A stretch of 64,000 bases of DNA from NCBI GenBank assembly GCA_049976245.1, contig JBMFIQ010000012.1, positions 1-64,000 of the forward strand, written 5' to 3'. Of this stretch, positions 33,262-43,234 are shown piece by piece (within the stretch, counting starts at the first letter, position 1; each line of letters begins with the position of its first letter). Below the pieces are notes generated by a model that searched no databases, was not told where the DNA came from, and was given only the letters and a program-made list of their open reading frames with translations. This DNA comes from Microbacter sp049976245. Lineage in GTDB: Bacteria > Bacteroidota > Bacteroidia > Bacteroidales > Paludibacteraceae. The position numbers were made by a program, and so were the translations under genes.

Positions 33262-36003
33262 ATGCATAGAAATAATCGATTAAAAATCAATTTTTTGCAA
33301 ATTACTTTGCTTGGGATGCTTCTCATGGGAAGTGCCTTTTCAATGATGGCTCAGCACACTGCCCGCCCCGCCAACGACACCATTGCAACCAAAACGCCTC
33401 AGGACACCACCAAAAACAAAGCAAAACAAAACGAGCAATTCACCGATAAAATCATTTATCAGGCTAACGACTCCATCGTTTTTTTCGGTGACGGCACAGG
33501 AATCATGTACGGACAAGGTGACATTCAATACCAAAAAATGGAACTACAGGCCAACTATATCCGCATGAAAATGGACAGCAGCTTAGTGTATGCCACCGGC
33601 TCCAAAGATTCTACCGGAAATTGGGTTGGAGAACCTGATTTCAAAGACGAAAACAATCAATTCACTTCCAAGCAATTGACCTACAATTTCAAAACAAAAC
33701 GCGGATTCATTCATCACACTGTGACGCAACAAGGAGAAGGTTGGGTGGTAAGCGATTTAACCAAACTATCGGCTGACAAAACGTTTTACATGTCAAATGT
33801 GCAGTACACCACCTGCGACAATACCGATCACCCCGATTTTTACATTCAACTCACACGAGCCAAAGTTAAACCACAAAAATACATCGTGTCAGGGCCTGCT
33901 TATCTGGTCATCGAGGATGTGCCTTTACCTGTAGCGCTGCCGTTTGGTTATTTTCCTTTTACTCAAAAATATTCATCGGGCATTATCGTCCCATCCTACG
34001 GAGATGATTTTACACGGGGATTTTTTTTACACAACGGCGGCTACTATTTTGCCATAAACGATTATGTGGATTTGGCATTAACAGGCGAAATTTACACCAA
34101 AGGCACTTGGGCATTGAATGCCATCAGCACCTACGTGAAGCGATACAAGTTTCGCGGGAGTTTAAATATCAGTTACCGTCAGGATGTTGTAAGTGAAAAA
34201 GGCATGCCTGATTACGGCAAATCCACCAATATGAGCATCCAGTGGACTCACAGTCAGGATTCCAAAGCCTCGCTTTACTCCACCCTTTCGGGGAGTGTCA
34301 ACTTTTCGACCAGCGGATACAACCGAAGCAACATCAACAACGTGTACAATCCCTACATCATGTCACAAAACACGAAAAGTTCCAGTGTTAACTTTTCTCA
34401 ACGATTCCCCAATAGTCCTTTCACCCTTTCGGCCAACGCAAATATTACGCAACGCACGGCGGACTCAACCATCAACATGCAATTACCCAATTTGACGGTG
34501 GCCATGAGCCGCATTTACCCATTCAAACGAAGCAACCATGTGGGACCCGAAAAATGGTACGACAAGATTGCCATGTCTTACACCGGAGCTTTTGCCAACA
34601 GCATTCAAACCAAAGAGAACAGATTGTTTCATTCATCATTGTCACGCGACTGGCAAAACGGGTTTGATCACCAAATCCCCATTTCGGCCTCATTCTCACT
34701 TTTTAACTACATCAACATCACACCCGCCGTCAATTATCACGAACGGTGGTACTTCAAATCGGTACTTCAACATTGGGATAATACCAAGCAAACCGTTATT
34801 CGCGACACTACTTCCGGCTTTTACCGTTCTTACGACTTCAACGCAAGCATCACAGCACAAACCACATTTTACGGATTTTACATTCCAAGCCGAAAATTGT
34901 TTGGAGACAAAATAGACCGTATTCGCCACGTGTTTATTCCCTCTTTCAGCTTTACCTACAACCCCGATTTCAGCAACCCGATTTGGGGATCGTACAAAAC
35001 TTACGACAAGTATGTTCAAGACATGCAAAATCCGCAAATCATGGATAAACAAACCGTACTTTATTCGCCTTTTGAAGGAGCTTTGTATGGTTATCCGGCA
35101 GCAGGAAAATCAGGCGCTATCGGCTATTCGTTTAGCAACAACTTGGAAATGAAAGTCAAAACAAAGTCGGATACCACCGATCAACCTACCTACAAAGTTG
35201 TCAGCTTGATTGACAATTTCAGCTGGAGCGGCAGTTACAATTTAGTGGCCGACTCCATGCGATGGTCGTTGATCAATGCCAACCTGCGGCTAAAACTTCC
35301 TTTTTCAAAATCTTACATGTTGAACCTGAGCGGAACGTTTGACCCCTATCTTTACGGATTGGATGCCAATCATAATCCTGTACACATCAACCAACTTCGC
35401 TGGGCTCACGGCAAATTTCCCCGTTTCATGGGAACCAATTTTTCCCAAAGTTTTACCTTAAACGATCAAACATTCAAGCATGGGGCCGCTAAAAAACAAT
35501 CAAATCAGCAACCTGCCGACCATTCCGATATAATGCCCAATACCGATCTTCCTTCGTTGTACAATCAAAGTGACTCAACCATGCAAAAACAATCGAAACC
35601 AACCAACAGCGAAGTAGATGCCGACGGATACGAAAAGCCTCAATTTCATTGGAGCTTATCGTTCAATTATTCGTTGATGTACGGACAATCCGGGGTTTTT
35701 AACTATAACACCATGGAATACAACATGCAATGGACACAAAATCTTAGCCTAAACGGAACGCTTTCGCCAACACCAAAGTGGAATGTCAACTGGTCAGCTT
35801 CCTACAGTTTTGCAAACAAAAAATTCACCCAACTCAACATTGGAATAACGCGTGATTTGCACTGTTGGTCGTTGACGGCTCAACTTGTTCCCGTGGGATA
35901 TTACACCTCCTACATGGTTCGAATTGCGGTAAAATCATCGCTGCTTGAAGGATTGAAATACCAGAAATCAAGTTCATTCCAGGACAATGTCAACTGGGAA
36001 TAA
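33262..36003 (+). CDS. LptD-like LPS assembly outer-membrane protein
   Basis: A 913-residue outer-membrane protein. A signal-type hydrophobic segment at ~9-30 ends FSMMAQ. Residues ~45-190 form an OstA/LptA-like beta-jellyroll (DSIVFFGDGTGIMYGQGDIQYQK split over the first strands; YVTGS-type turns follow). From ~200 the protein is a long beta-barrel with many aromatic strands; PVALPFGYFPF near 230 is typical of Bacteroidota LptD. It should insert lipopolysaccharide into the outer leaflet with an LptE partner, which is not seen here. The start at 33262 is chosen because the -7 box covers the upstream TTG. There is no strong terminator after it. Confidence 0.88.
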   Translation: MHRNNRLKINFLQITLLGMLLMGSAFSMMAQHTARPANDTIATKTPQDTTKNKAKQNEQFTDKIIYQANDSIVFFGDGTGIMYGQGDIQYQKMELQANYIRMKMDSSLVYATGSKDSTGNWVGEPDFKDENNQFTSKQLTYNFKTKRGFIHHTVTQQGEGWVVSDLTKLSADKTFYMSNVQYTTCDNTDHPDFYIQLTRAKVKPQKYIVSGPAYLVIEDVPLPVALPFGYFPFTQKYSSGIIVPSYGDDFTRGFFLHNGGYYFAINDYVDLALTGEIYTKGTWALNAISTYVKRYKFRGSLNISYRQDVVSEKGMPDYGKSTNMSIQWTHSQDSKASLYSTLSGSVNFSTSGYNRSNINNVYNPYIMSQNTKSSSVNFSQRFPNSPFTLSANANITQRTADSTINMQLPNLTVAMSRIYPFKRSNHVGPEKWYDKIAMSYTGAFANSIQTKENRLFHSSLSRDWQNGFDHQIPISASFSLFNYINITPAVNYHERWYFKSVLQHWDNTKQTVIRDTTSGFYRSYDFNASITAQTTFYGFYIPSRKLFGDKIDRIRHVFIPSFSFTYNPDFSNPIWGSYKTYDKYVQDMQNPQIMDKQTVLYSPFEGALYGYPAAGKSGAIGYSFSNNLEMKVKTKSDTTDQPTYKVVSLIDNFSWSGSYNLVADSMRWSLINANLRLKLPFSKSYMLNLSGTFDPYLYGLDANHNPVHINQLRWAHGKFPRFMGTNFSQSFTLNDQTFKHGAAKKQSNQQPADHSDIMPNTDLPSLYNQSDSTMQKQSKPTNSEVDADGYEKPQFHWSLSFNYSLMYGQSGVFNYNTMEYNMQWTQNLSLNGTLSPTPKWNVNWSASYSFANKKFTQLNIGITRDLHCWSLTAQLVPVGYYTSYMVRIAVKSSLLEGLKYQKSSSFQDNVNWE

Positions 36004-36050
36004 CGTCACAAAGTCCAATTTTTGGATATTCAAAAGCAAGCCAAAAACGC

Positions 36051-36147
36051 ATGCAACGAGCCATAAAAACAGCTTATAATCAAGAGAATGACTGTTTGGC
36101 GAGTTCCATACGACCTTAGCATAAAAAATAAAAGAAAACGTATGAAA
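36051..36147 (+). repeat. Dispersed ~95-bp intergenic repeat, copy 5, supplying a start codon
   Basis: Full-length forward copy from ATGCAACGAGCCATAAAAA to CGTATGAAACG, 47 bases after the lptD stop. Its terminal ATG (36142) is the start codon of the DUF721 gene. As in copy 3, an upstream in-frame ATG (36088) would encode a WRVPYDLSI extension. Confidence 0.9.
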
Positions 36148-36435
36148 CGACAAAATGCACAAACACTCGGAGAAGCTATTCGACGTTTTTTGGAAGAACA
36201 ACATACGTTGAACAAAAAATTGCAGGAAACAAGATTGATTCAATCTTGGAGCGAAATTGTCGGGCAGGGGATTGCTCATTACACGACGCACTTGGAAGTT
36301 AAAAATAAAAAATTGTATGTCACCCTTTCCTCCTCGCTTTTACGCCACGATTTGACCATGCAACGACAATTGTTGATCACCAAGATCAATGATTTTTTAC
36401 AAAATGAAGTGATTACCGATATTCGATTTTTATAA
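36142..36435 (+). CDS. DUF721 (DciA-like) small protein
   Basis: A 97-residue cytoplasmic protein with the DUF721 pattern: TLGEAIRRFLEE at the start, then LIQSWSEIVGQGIAHYT, a beta segment KNKKLYVTLSSSLLRHDL, and the C-terminal ITDIRFL strand. Related DciA proteins load the replicative helicase, and a similar role here is inferred only from family. The start at 36142 matches the usual N-terminus. The ATG at 36088 lies in the dispersed repeat and would add 18 residues. The CCA transferase gene follows 8 bases after the stop, suggesting an operon. Confidence 0.85.
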   Translation: MKRQNAQTLGEAIRRFLEEQHTLNKKLQETRLIQSWSEIVGQGIAHYTTHLEVKNKKLYVTLSSSLLRHDLTMQRQLLITKINDFLQNEVITDIRFL

Positions 36436-36443
36436 CCCACAGA

Positions 36444-37967
36444 ATGTTGCTTAGCTCAACAATGACAACAGGCCAACATGCAAAGAACAACATTCGACAA
36501 GGGTTTGAACAAAAACAACTTAAACTGATGCAGGATTTTTTACAAAAACAGATATTTAAAATCATTTCAGATGCAGCCGACGAAATGCAGTGCGATAGCT
36601 ATGTCATTGGAGGTTTTGTACGTGATCAATTACTAAAACGCCCTTCAAAAGACATAGACATCATGGTGGTGGGCAGTGGCATCACATTGGCCCAAAAAGT
36701 TGCCCAACTTTTGAAACCACATCCTGTCATTCACGTTTTTAAAACTTTTGGCACAGCGCAAATCAAATCTGGCCGTTACAACATTGAATTTGTGGGGGCA
36801 CGGCGCGAGTCCTACACCAAAGATTCCCGAAAACCAGTTGTAGAAGACGGCACACTGGAAGACGATCTGCAACGAAGAGACTTTACCATCAACACACTGG
36901 CTGTTTCACTCTCTAAAAAGAATTTTGGCGCCTGGCTCGATCCGTTTCACGGCATTGAAGATTTGAAAAACAACATCATTCGAACGCCACTTGATCCAGA
37001 TGTCACCTTTAGTGACGACCCGCTGCGCATGTTGCGCGCCATCCGGTTTGCAACTCAGCTCAATTTCCAAATCGAAGCCCAAACGTTTCAATCAATCAAA
37101 AAAAACAAACAACGCATTCAGATTGTCTCTTCCGAACGCATTGCAGACGAGCTCAACAAAATGATGCAGGCGGATCATCCTTCCATAGGGTTTAGATTAC
37201 TGGACGAAAGTGAGTTATTGCCGCTCATTCTACCTGAATTATCGGCGCTCAAAGGGGTCGAAACCAAAAGCGGGAAAGGACACAAAGACAACTTTATCCA
37301 CACATTGGCCGTACTCGACAAAGTAGCCGCACATTCGGACGACTTGTGGCTGCGCTGGGCAGCTCTGCTGCACGACATTGCCAAGCCGGTCACAAAACGT
37401 TGGGACGATCACATTGGGTGGACTTTTCACAATCATAATTTTATTGGAGAAAAAATGATTCCCGCCATTTTCCGACGACTTAAACTGCCCATGAACGAAA
37501 AGATGAAGTTTGTCCAGAAAATGGTTTCACTCCACATGCGTCCCATTGTTTTGAGCGAAGAAGGGGTTACCAATTCGGCCATTCGCCGTTTGCTGTTCGA
37601 TGCAGGCAACGACATTGAATCGTTGATGACATTGTGCGAAGCCGACATCACCTCCAAAAATCAGGAACGAATCAAGAAACACCTTCAGAACTTTCAATTG
37701 GTTCGGGAAAAATTAATTGAAATTGAAGCAAAAGATCGTATTCGCAATTGGCAACCACCCATTGACGGAAATGAAATCATGCGAATTTTCGGATTGGGAC
37801 AATGTCGAGAAGTCGGATGGCTAAAAAACACCATCAAAGAAGCCATTCTCGAAGGCCTCATCCCCAACGAACGAACAGCTGCCTTGAAATATCTTCTGCA
37901 GAAAGCAGATGAAATGCATCTCAAACCCGTGGTTCCAATACCCGAAGCAGAAGATCAACCTCAATGA
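36444..37967 (+). CDS. CCA tRNA nucleotidyltransferase with HD domain
   Basis: A 507-residue enzyme that adds or repairs the 3' CCA of tRNAs. The class II nucleotidyltransferase core has YVIGGFVRDQLL and KDIDIMV (metal-binding Asp pair, near residues 52-73), then RRDFTINTLA and DDPLRMLRAIRFATQL. A C-terminal HD domain shows HTLAVLDKV and WAALLHDIAKP near 300-315. The tRNA-Pro gene in this window lacks an encoded CCA, consistent with need for this enzyme. The start could be the ATG at 36528, since the first ~28 residues are poorly conserved in appearance. It converges on glmS, with 6 bases between the stop codons. Confidence 0.93.
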   Translation: MLLSSTMTTGQHAKNNIRQGFEQKQLKLMQDFLQKQIFKIISDAADEMQCDSYVIGGFVRDQLLKRPSKDIDIMVVGSGITLAQKVAQLLKPHPVIHVFKTFGTAQIKSGRYNIEFVGARRESYTKDSRKPVVEDGTLEDDLQRRDFTINTLAVSLSKKNFGAWLDPFHGIEDLKNNIIRTPLDPDVTFSDDPLRMLRAIRFATQLNFQIEAQTFQSIKKNKQRIQIVSSERIADELNKMMQADHPSIGFRLLDESELLPLILPELSALKGVETKSGKGHKDNFIHTLAVLDKVAAHSDDLWLRWAALLHDIAKPVTKRWDDHIGWTFHNHNFIGEKMIPAIFRRLKLPMNEKMKFVQKMVSLHMRPIVLSEEGVTNSAIRRLLFDAGNDIESLMTLCEADITSKNQERIKKHLQNFQLVREKLIEIEAKDRIRNWQPPIDGNEIMRIFGLGQCREVGWLKNTIKEAILEGLIPNERTAALKYLLQKADEMHLKPVVPIPEAEDQPQ

Positions 37968-37973
37968 CAAAAA

Positions 37974-39797
37974 TTATTCAACGGTAACCGATTTGGCAAG
38001 GTTACGTGGTTTGTCCACATCACAACCTCGCAACACGGCAGTATAATAAGCAAAGAGTTGCAAAGGAATCACAGCCAAAAGCGGAGCAAAAAAATCATCG
38101 CACTCAGGCAGCTCAATGGTGAATTCGGTGAGTTGTTCCATAGGCTTTGCATCTCCCTTGTAAACCAACAACACCTTGGCGCCTCGCGTAATCACCTCTC
38201 TGATGTTGCTGATCATCTTTTCCGTCAGTGCACTTTGCGTTGAAAGGGCAATCACCGGCATGTCATCGGTGATCAATGAAATGGTGCCGTGCTTTAACTC
38301 TCCTGCCTGATGCGCATCACTGTGGATGTACGATATTTCTTTCAACTTGAGGGAACCTTCAAGTGACAATGAATAATCAAGGCCGCGTCCTATGAAGAAA
38401 ATATCATGCGCATTTTGAAACTTGCTGGCAAAAAATTGACAACTGTCAGCTGTTTGAAGTGTTTTCTCCACCAACGAAGGAATATCCATCAATTCACTAC
38501 ACAGTTTTTTAGTCGTTGCTTCATCAATGGTACCTTTCAAATGAGCCAATTGAATGGCAAAGAGGTACATCATGGCCACTTGAACCGAATAAGCTTTCGT
38601 GCTGGCAACGGCAATTTCGGGGCCGGCCCAAGTAAACAAAACACTGTTGGCTTCGCGGGCAATGGACGAACCCACCACATTAACAATGGCTAAAGTATGC
38701 ACTCCCTGATCTTTTGCCAAGCGAAGCGCAGCCAACGTATCAGCCGTTTCTCCCGATTGCGAAATAATGATCACCAAATCGTTATCCTTGGAAAGAATCG
38801 GATTTCGATATCGAAACTCCGAAGCCACATCCACCTCAACAGGAACACGCGACAACTGCTCGATCACCGTCTTTCCCACCATGCCGGCATGCATGGCCGT
38901 TCCGCAAGCAACGATGTAAATGTGTTGAAAGCTTTTTAACAAATCGTTTGACAGCGCTTTAATGCCAAAATCGGGCAACCCGTTCACAATCCGGGGCGAT
39001 AAAGTATTCATCAAAGCTGCCGGTTGTTCATAAATTTCCTTCAACATAAAGTGAGGGTAACCTCCTTTTTCGGCTGCTTCAATATCCCATGTGGCCGTGC
39101 AAAGTTCCTTCTCAATCGGTTCATTGTCATGATCCACAATGGTCACTTGATCACTTTGCAACACAGCAATTTCATTTTCTTCCAACAAATAATAACGGCG
39201 AGTGTGTTTCAAAATAGCTGGAATGTCCGATGCAATGAAGTTTTCGTTTTCACCCACTCCAATAATCAACGGGCTGTCTTTGCGTACGGCAAACAAAGTA
39301 TCGGGAAAATCAACGAACATAACCCCTAAAGCATAAGAACCTCTTAAATTGTCGATGACGCGGGTGATGGTTTCAACGGGATTGCCGTTGTAGTAAAAAT
39401 CCAGCAGGACAGCGATCACTTCCGTGTCGGTTTCCGACAAAAATTCATACCCTTTGCTACCCATTTTCTCCTTCAACTGGGCATAATTTTCAATAATTCC
39501 GTTGTGGACAATGGTCACCCGTTTGTTACCGTGTGGATGTGAATTGACATCCGACGGTTCTCCGTGAGTAGCCCAACGTGTGTGACCAATGCCGATGGTT
39601 CCGCCGGGAGTTCCGTCTTGAACCATTTTTTGCTCAAGATTTTTCAATCTTCCCTTTGATTTTACCACGTTGATGACATGATTTTCCATCACCGCAATAC
39701 CGGCAGAATCGTACCCTCGATATTCGAGTTTTTCCAATCCGTCCACTAAAATTTTTGCCGCCGGTTTATTCCCTACGTAACCTACAATACCACACAT
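37974..39797 (-). CDS. glmS: Glutamine-fructose-6-phosphate aminotransferase
   Basis: A 607-residue cytoplasmic enzyme making glucosamine-6-phosphate from fructose-6-phosphate and glutamine, the first step to cell-wall and LPS amino sugars. The N-terminal class II glutaminase starts with the nucleophile Cys2 (MCGIVGYVG). RWATHGEPSDVNSHPH near 74-90 belongs to the glutamine site. Two SIS sugar-isomerase domains follow (~280-600), with CGTAMHAG, ISQSGETADTLAALR and STKAYSVQV motifs. It ends with the invariant PRNLAKSVTVE. The length matches the family. It is the last of a minus-strand run from tamB to glmS. Confidence 0.97.
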   Translation of the reverse strand: MCGIVGYVGNKPAAKILVDGLEKLEYRGYDSAGIAVMENHVINVVKSKGRLKNLEQKMVQDGTPGGTIGIGHTRWATHGEPSDVNSHPHGNKRVTIVHNGIIENYAQLKEKMGSKGYEFLSETDTEVIAVLLDFYYNGNPVETITRVIDNLRGSYALGVMFVDFPDTLFAVRKDSPLIIGVGENENFIASDIPAILKHTRRYYLLEENEIAVLQSDQVTIVDHDNEPIEKELCTATWDIEAAEKGGYPHFMLKEIYEQPAALMNTLSPRIVNGLPDFGIKALSNDLLKSFQHIYIVACGTAMHAGMVGKTVIEQLSRVPVEVDVASEFRYRNPILSKDNDLVIIISQSGETADTLAALRLAKDQGVHTLAIVNVVGSSIAREANSVLFTWAGPEIAVASTKAYSVQVAMMYLFAIQLAHLKGTIDEATTKKLCSELMDIPSLVEKTLQTADSCQFFASKFQNAHDIFFIGRGLDYSLSLEGSLKLKEISYIHSDAHQAGELKHGTISLITDDMPVIALSTQSALTEKMISNIREVITRGAKVLLVYKGDAKPMEQLTEFTIELPECDDFFAPLLAVIPLQLFAYYTAVLRGCDVDKPRNLAKSVTVE

Positions 39798-39897
39798 ATC
39801 ATTTGTATTTTAATCATTGTTATTCGTTCATCGAAGCAAAACCCAATAGGTCATTCCGCTTTTGCTTGCTAAATCTTGAATCCTTAACCAAACTTTT

Positions 39898-41172
39898 TCA
39901 GAATCGATTGCCCCACAATTGATTTAAAAAGGCTGTTTGTTTTTGTTCCGCACTATTATTCGCCGCATCCCAAAACTTCTTCTCCTTCAATTGTTCAGGC
40001 AAATAATGTTGTTTGACAAAATGATCGGGTCGATCATGCGGATAAATGTAATCCGTGCCATAATGCAACTGTTTCATCAATGTTGTTGGTGCATTGCGCA
40101 AATGCAGAGGCACGGGTAAATCGCCTGTTTGCTCCACGATAGCCAACGCTTTGTCAATGGCCAAATAGGCGGAATTGCTTTTGGGGGATGATGCAAGATA
40201 TATAGCAGTTTCCGAAAGAATGATGCGACTTTCGGGCCAACCAATTTTGGATATGGCCTCAAAACAAGCATTGGCTAAGAGCAAAGCGTTGGGATTGGCC
40301 AGGCCAATATCTTCGGCTGCAAGAATCACCAGACGACGTGCAATGAATTGAGGATCTTCCCCGCCGGCTACCATGCGTGCCAACCAATACACCGCCGCAT
40401 CCGGATCACTCCCTCGAACTGATTTGATAAAAGCCGAAATGATGTCGTAATGCATCTCACCCAATTTGTCGTATGCCACCGGATGTTGCACCAGTGTCTT
40501 CGTGACCAGCTCATTGGTGATGACAATCGGATCGGATTCGCTGTAATTTACCACCATCTCAATAATATTCAACAACTTGCGTGCATCGCCTCCTGCGTAT
40601 CGAAACAGAGCATCTTTTTCGATCACATCGATTTGCCGCTGTTTCAGCACTTCATCACCAGTCAAGGCTCGCTGAAGGAGCAAATCCAATTCATCGTTGT
40701 TCAAAGGATTGAGAATAAACACCTGACAACGGGAAAGTAACGGCGTTATGACTTCAAATGACGGATTTTCGGTGGTTGCTCCGATTAAAGTAAAAGTACC
40801 GTCTTCAACCGCTCCCAAAAGTGCATCCTGTTGCGATTTGCTGAAACGATGAATCTCATCTATAAACAAAATAGTCCCATGCGGATCGAACAGCCGTGAT
40901 TTTCCGGCACTTTCAATGATATCTCGAACCTCTTTCACTCCCGAGTTAATGGCGCTTAAGGCATAGAAAGTCCGGTTTGTGACATTGGCAATGATTCTGG
41001 CAAGCGTGGTTTTTCCTACTCCGGGAGGTCCCCAAAGAATAAATGAGGTCAAATGTCCCGATGCGATCATTTGACGAATCACGCCATCATCTCCAACAAG
41101 ATGCTTCTGCCCAACATAATCGTCAAGCGAATGAGGCCGCATCCTTTCTGCCAGTGGAATGGTCATGTTCAT
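39898..41172 (-). CDS. rarA: Replication-associated recombination protein A (RarA/MgsA) ATPase
   Basis: A 424-residue AAA+ ATPase related to clamp loaders, acting at stalled replication forks. Walker A is GPPGVGKTT (near residue 49), Walker B LFIDEIHRF (near 105), and sensor-1 is IGATTENPSFEV. A Pro-Leu-Ala-Arg-rich start (PLAERMRPHSLDDYVGQ) and a C-terminal tetramerisation region (LRNAPTTLMKQLHYG) match the family. It starts 9 bases after the stop of the glucosaminidase gene and is probably co-transcribed with it. Confidence 0.95.
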   Translation of the reverse strand: MNMTIPLAERMRPHSLDDYVGQKHLVGDDGVIRQMIASGHLTSFILWGPPGVGKTTLARIIANVTNRTFYALSAINSGVKEVRDIIESAGKSRLFDPHGTILFIDEIHRFSKSQQDALLGAVEDGTFTLIGATTENPSFEVITPLLSRCQVFILNPLNNDELDLLLQRALTGDEVLKQRQIDVIEKDALFRYAGGDARKLLNIIEMVVNYSESDPIVITNELVTKTLVQHPVAYDKLGEMHYDIISAFIKSVRGSDPDAAVYWLARMVAGGEDPQFIARRLVILAAEDIGLANPNALLLANACFEAISKIGWPESRIILSETAIYLASSPKSNSAYLAIDKALAIVEQTGDLPVPLHLRNAPTTLMKQLHYGTDYIYPHDRPDHFVKQHYLPEQLKEKKFWDAANNSAEQKQTAFLNQLWGNRF

Positions 41173-41181
41173 TGAAGGTTT

Positions 41182-42156
41182 TTATCGAAGTCTTAATACC
41201 CGTCCGGTTTGAGCCGGAGTGCCGTAAGGAATTCCGTTCATTTCGTACAATTTTTTCACTTTGATGCCGTAATACTGTGAAATGGAGTACATCGATTCGC
41301 CCGGTTGAACTTCGTGCGTCGATGGCACCAATGGAGATGCTTTGTTTTTCTTAGCCCCTAAATAAACCACTTCGTCGGGTTGCAACACATAGTTTTTATC
41401 CACTTCATTGCGATATCGCAACAGACATGCCATCATATTAAATTCTTTTGCAATGGAATGATAGGTATCGCCCGACACGGAAATCACATATTTGATGCCG
41501 TTGTTTTTGTACACTTTGTGGGTAAATGGCGCTTCAATCACGCCAAATCGACTGCTAAACACTGCATTGGTATCGGCCAATGCTTCATCAATCGATTTGT
41601 TTTCAACCGGATGATGACGTGAAGCCAACTGCATGCGCATTCCTTCTTTATCCAATTGATCCAAATGATACAGATCAATGATTTGAATCAGGTTGGTTGC
41701 ATAATTTTTGTTGGTGGCATATCCGGCATTTTGCAATCCTTGAGCCCAACCTTTATAATCGGTAGCCGGCAATAAAAAGAGAGAAGCATACCGACTGCGC
41801 GTTACGAGAAACAACGAATGATCCTCGTAAGAATCGTACACCGAAGGATATTTTCGAAAACATTCGTGTTTCTGATCATCATCCTGATACACATGATCAC
41901 CTGTCCAGTCGCTGCATTTAATGCCAAAATGATTGTTGGCCGTTGTAGCTAAAACACTTTTGCCTGCCCTCGATTCCAACAATCCCTGAGCCAAGGTGAT
42001 GCTTGCCGGAATCCCGTATTTTGCCTGTTCCGTCAACGCCAAAGAACGATATTGTTTGATGTATGCTTCATAATCCGCTTGTTTCACTTGAGCAACAATG
42101 CATAACGGAGCTAACAACAACATGAAAAATAAAAAAGATTTTCGGTTCATCGACAA
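41182..42156 (-). CDS. Glucosaminidase-domain peptidoglycan hydrolase with two LysM repeats
   Basis: A 324-residue secreted hydrolase with a signal peptide (about 1-23, ending CIVAQ). Residues ~30-165 form a mannosyl-glycoprotein endo-beta-N-acetylglucosaminidase domain (FlgJ-like); the catalytic Glu lies in LAQGLLESRAGKS and NNHFGIKCSDW is also characteristic. Two LysM modules follow: YVISVSGDTYHSIAKEFN near 223-240 and HEVQPGESMYSISQYYGI near 279-296. It should cut the glycan backbone of peptidoglycan during cell-wall turnover. Either of the first two ATGs may be used. Confidence 0.93.
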   Translation of the reverse strand: MSMNRKSFLFFMLLLAPLCIVAQVKQADYEAYIKQYRSLALTEQAKYGIPASITLAQGLLESRAGKSVLATTANNHFGIKCSDWTGDHVYQDDDQKHECFRKYPSVYDSYEDHSLFLVTRSRYASLFLLPATDYKGWAQGLQNAGYATNKNYATNLIQIIDLYHLDQLDKEGMRMQLASRHHPVENKSIDEALADTNAVFSSRFGVIEAPFTHKVYKNNGIKYVISVSGDTYHSIAKEFNMMACLLRYRNEVDKNYVLQPDEVVYLGAKKNKASPLVPSTHEVQPGESMYSISQYYGIKVKKLYEMNGIPYGTPAQTGRVLRLR

Positions 42157-42183
42157 AAAGTTATAAGGTTATTTGATTGATTC

Positions 42184-42278
42184 TTTCAGATGTCTAATTT
42201 AATTTTTAACCCTAAGAATATATGGAACTCGCCAAACAGTCATTTAATTGAGCATAAGCTCTTTTTATGGCTCGTTTC
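42184..42278 (-). repeat. Dispersed ~95-bp intergenic repeat, copy 6
   Basis: Reverse copy between the DUF3256 and glucosaminidase genes: starts TTTCAGATGTCTAATTTAAT, contains TATGGAACTCGCC and TTGAGCATAAGCTC, ends GGCTCGTTTC. Its TTTCAG end lies 27 bases from the glucosaminidase start codon, on the same strand. Confidence 0.85.
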
Positions 42279-42368
42279 TTCTTAAAACAGGAATAGGATC
42301 AGTTGTTTTTCTCCCACGCGTTGTGATGCTGCGATTTTTTCTCGCACGCGGCATGCAAAACAATCACC

Positions 42369-43028
42369 CTAACGCTCTTTCCTGACCCAGCTGCCCTGAT
42401 GGTATGAAAAACGACACACCGTAGTAGCCAACATTGGTTTCAGATGATCCCAATCCTCCTTAGTCAAAAAATCTTTTTGTGCCAAGGTAGCGACAATTTC
42501 CATGGACGAAGCATCAAAAGAGTAATGCACAAAAAGTGGTGTCAGCCAACTAATGGCCTGAATCTGATTGTAATCCGAAAGAGAAGACTTCAAAAAGTCT
42601 GCCGCCTGTGCAGTAGGCATCTCCATGACAACAGGCTCCCAACGCATGGAATAAAATGAAAGCACCGACAAGGAAGCCGGAGCACTTGCCGTTTGACTCA
42701 CCGCAATGAACAGTGGTGTAACGCGGTCAAACACTTGCACTTCCAATGTTCCCATGTGTGAAGTCTGAATCACAAAATGAAGCGTCGGTTCATCCCACAA
42801 CACAATACGAACATACCCGTTCATGCCGTTGGCAATGGAATCAACGTGTTTCACTTCGTAATAAGTCATCAAATCGCTGCGTCGTGCCGAATCCAATAAC
42901 AACACCGATTCAGGCATTGACATAAACAGTTGTTTTAGCGAAGGCATCGAAGCAGACGCCATACCGGGCAACATGATTAATAAAAACAAAAACAGTTTCT
43001 TTGTGAGAGTCGGTTTCATTGTATTCAT
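42369..43028 (-). CDS. DUF3256-like exported protein
   Basis: A 219-residue exported protein with a signal peptide (LFLFLLIMLPGMASA, residues ~12-26). The body resembles Bacteroidales DUF3256 proteins: FMSMPESVLLLDSARRSDLMTYYE near 34-57, then beta-strand pairs. No catalytic motif is seen and the function is unknown. It is encoded between a TamB-like protein and a cell-wall hydrolase in the same direction, which suggests an envelope role but proves nothing. It lies 206 bases after the tamB stop. The family call is from memory of the pattern. Confidence 0.65.
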   Translation of the reverse strand: MNTMKPTLTKKLFLFLLIMLPGMASASMPSLKQLFMSMPESVLLLDSARRSDLMTYYEVKHVDSIANGMNGYVRIVLWDEPTLHFVIQTSHMGTLEVQVFDRVTPLFIAVSQTASAPASLSVLSFYSMRWEPVVMEMPTAQAADFLKSSLSDYNQIQAISWLTPLFVHYSFDASSMEIVATLAQKDFLTKEDWDHLKPMLATTVCRFSYHQGSWVRKER

Positions 43029-43234
43029 CGTTTTAAATGTTTTGGCACACTACGTTGATTCTTCTTTCCATGCGCTTTCAAATCCTCATCCCGAAACGAC
43101 GTTGAAAAAGAGCAAAGGCATCCATTTTCAAAACTTTCGGGCAAATTTCTCGACAAGCAGCTCGGGACCAATTTGCGGACGGCAATTTATCAATAATAAC
43201 TTACTCCAGCAAGCCCGCAAGCCACTGAATTGAC

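Noticed and set aside
36088..36141. Longer DUF721 protein starting at 36088
   Set aside because: The extension is repeat sequence; family members begin at the MKRQNAQTLGE-like start.
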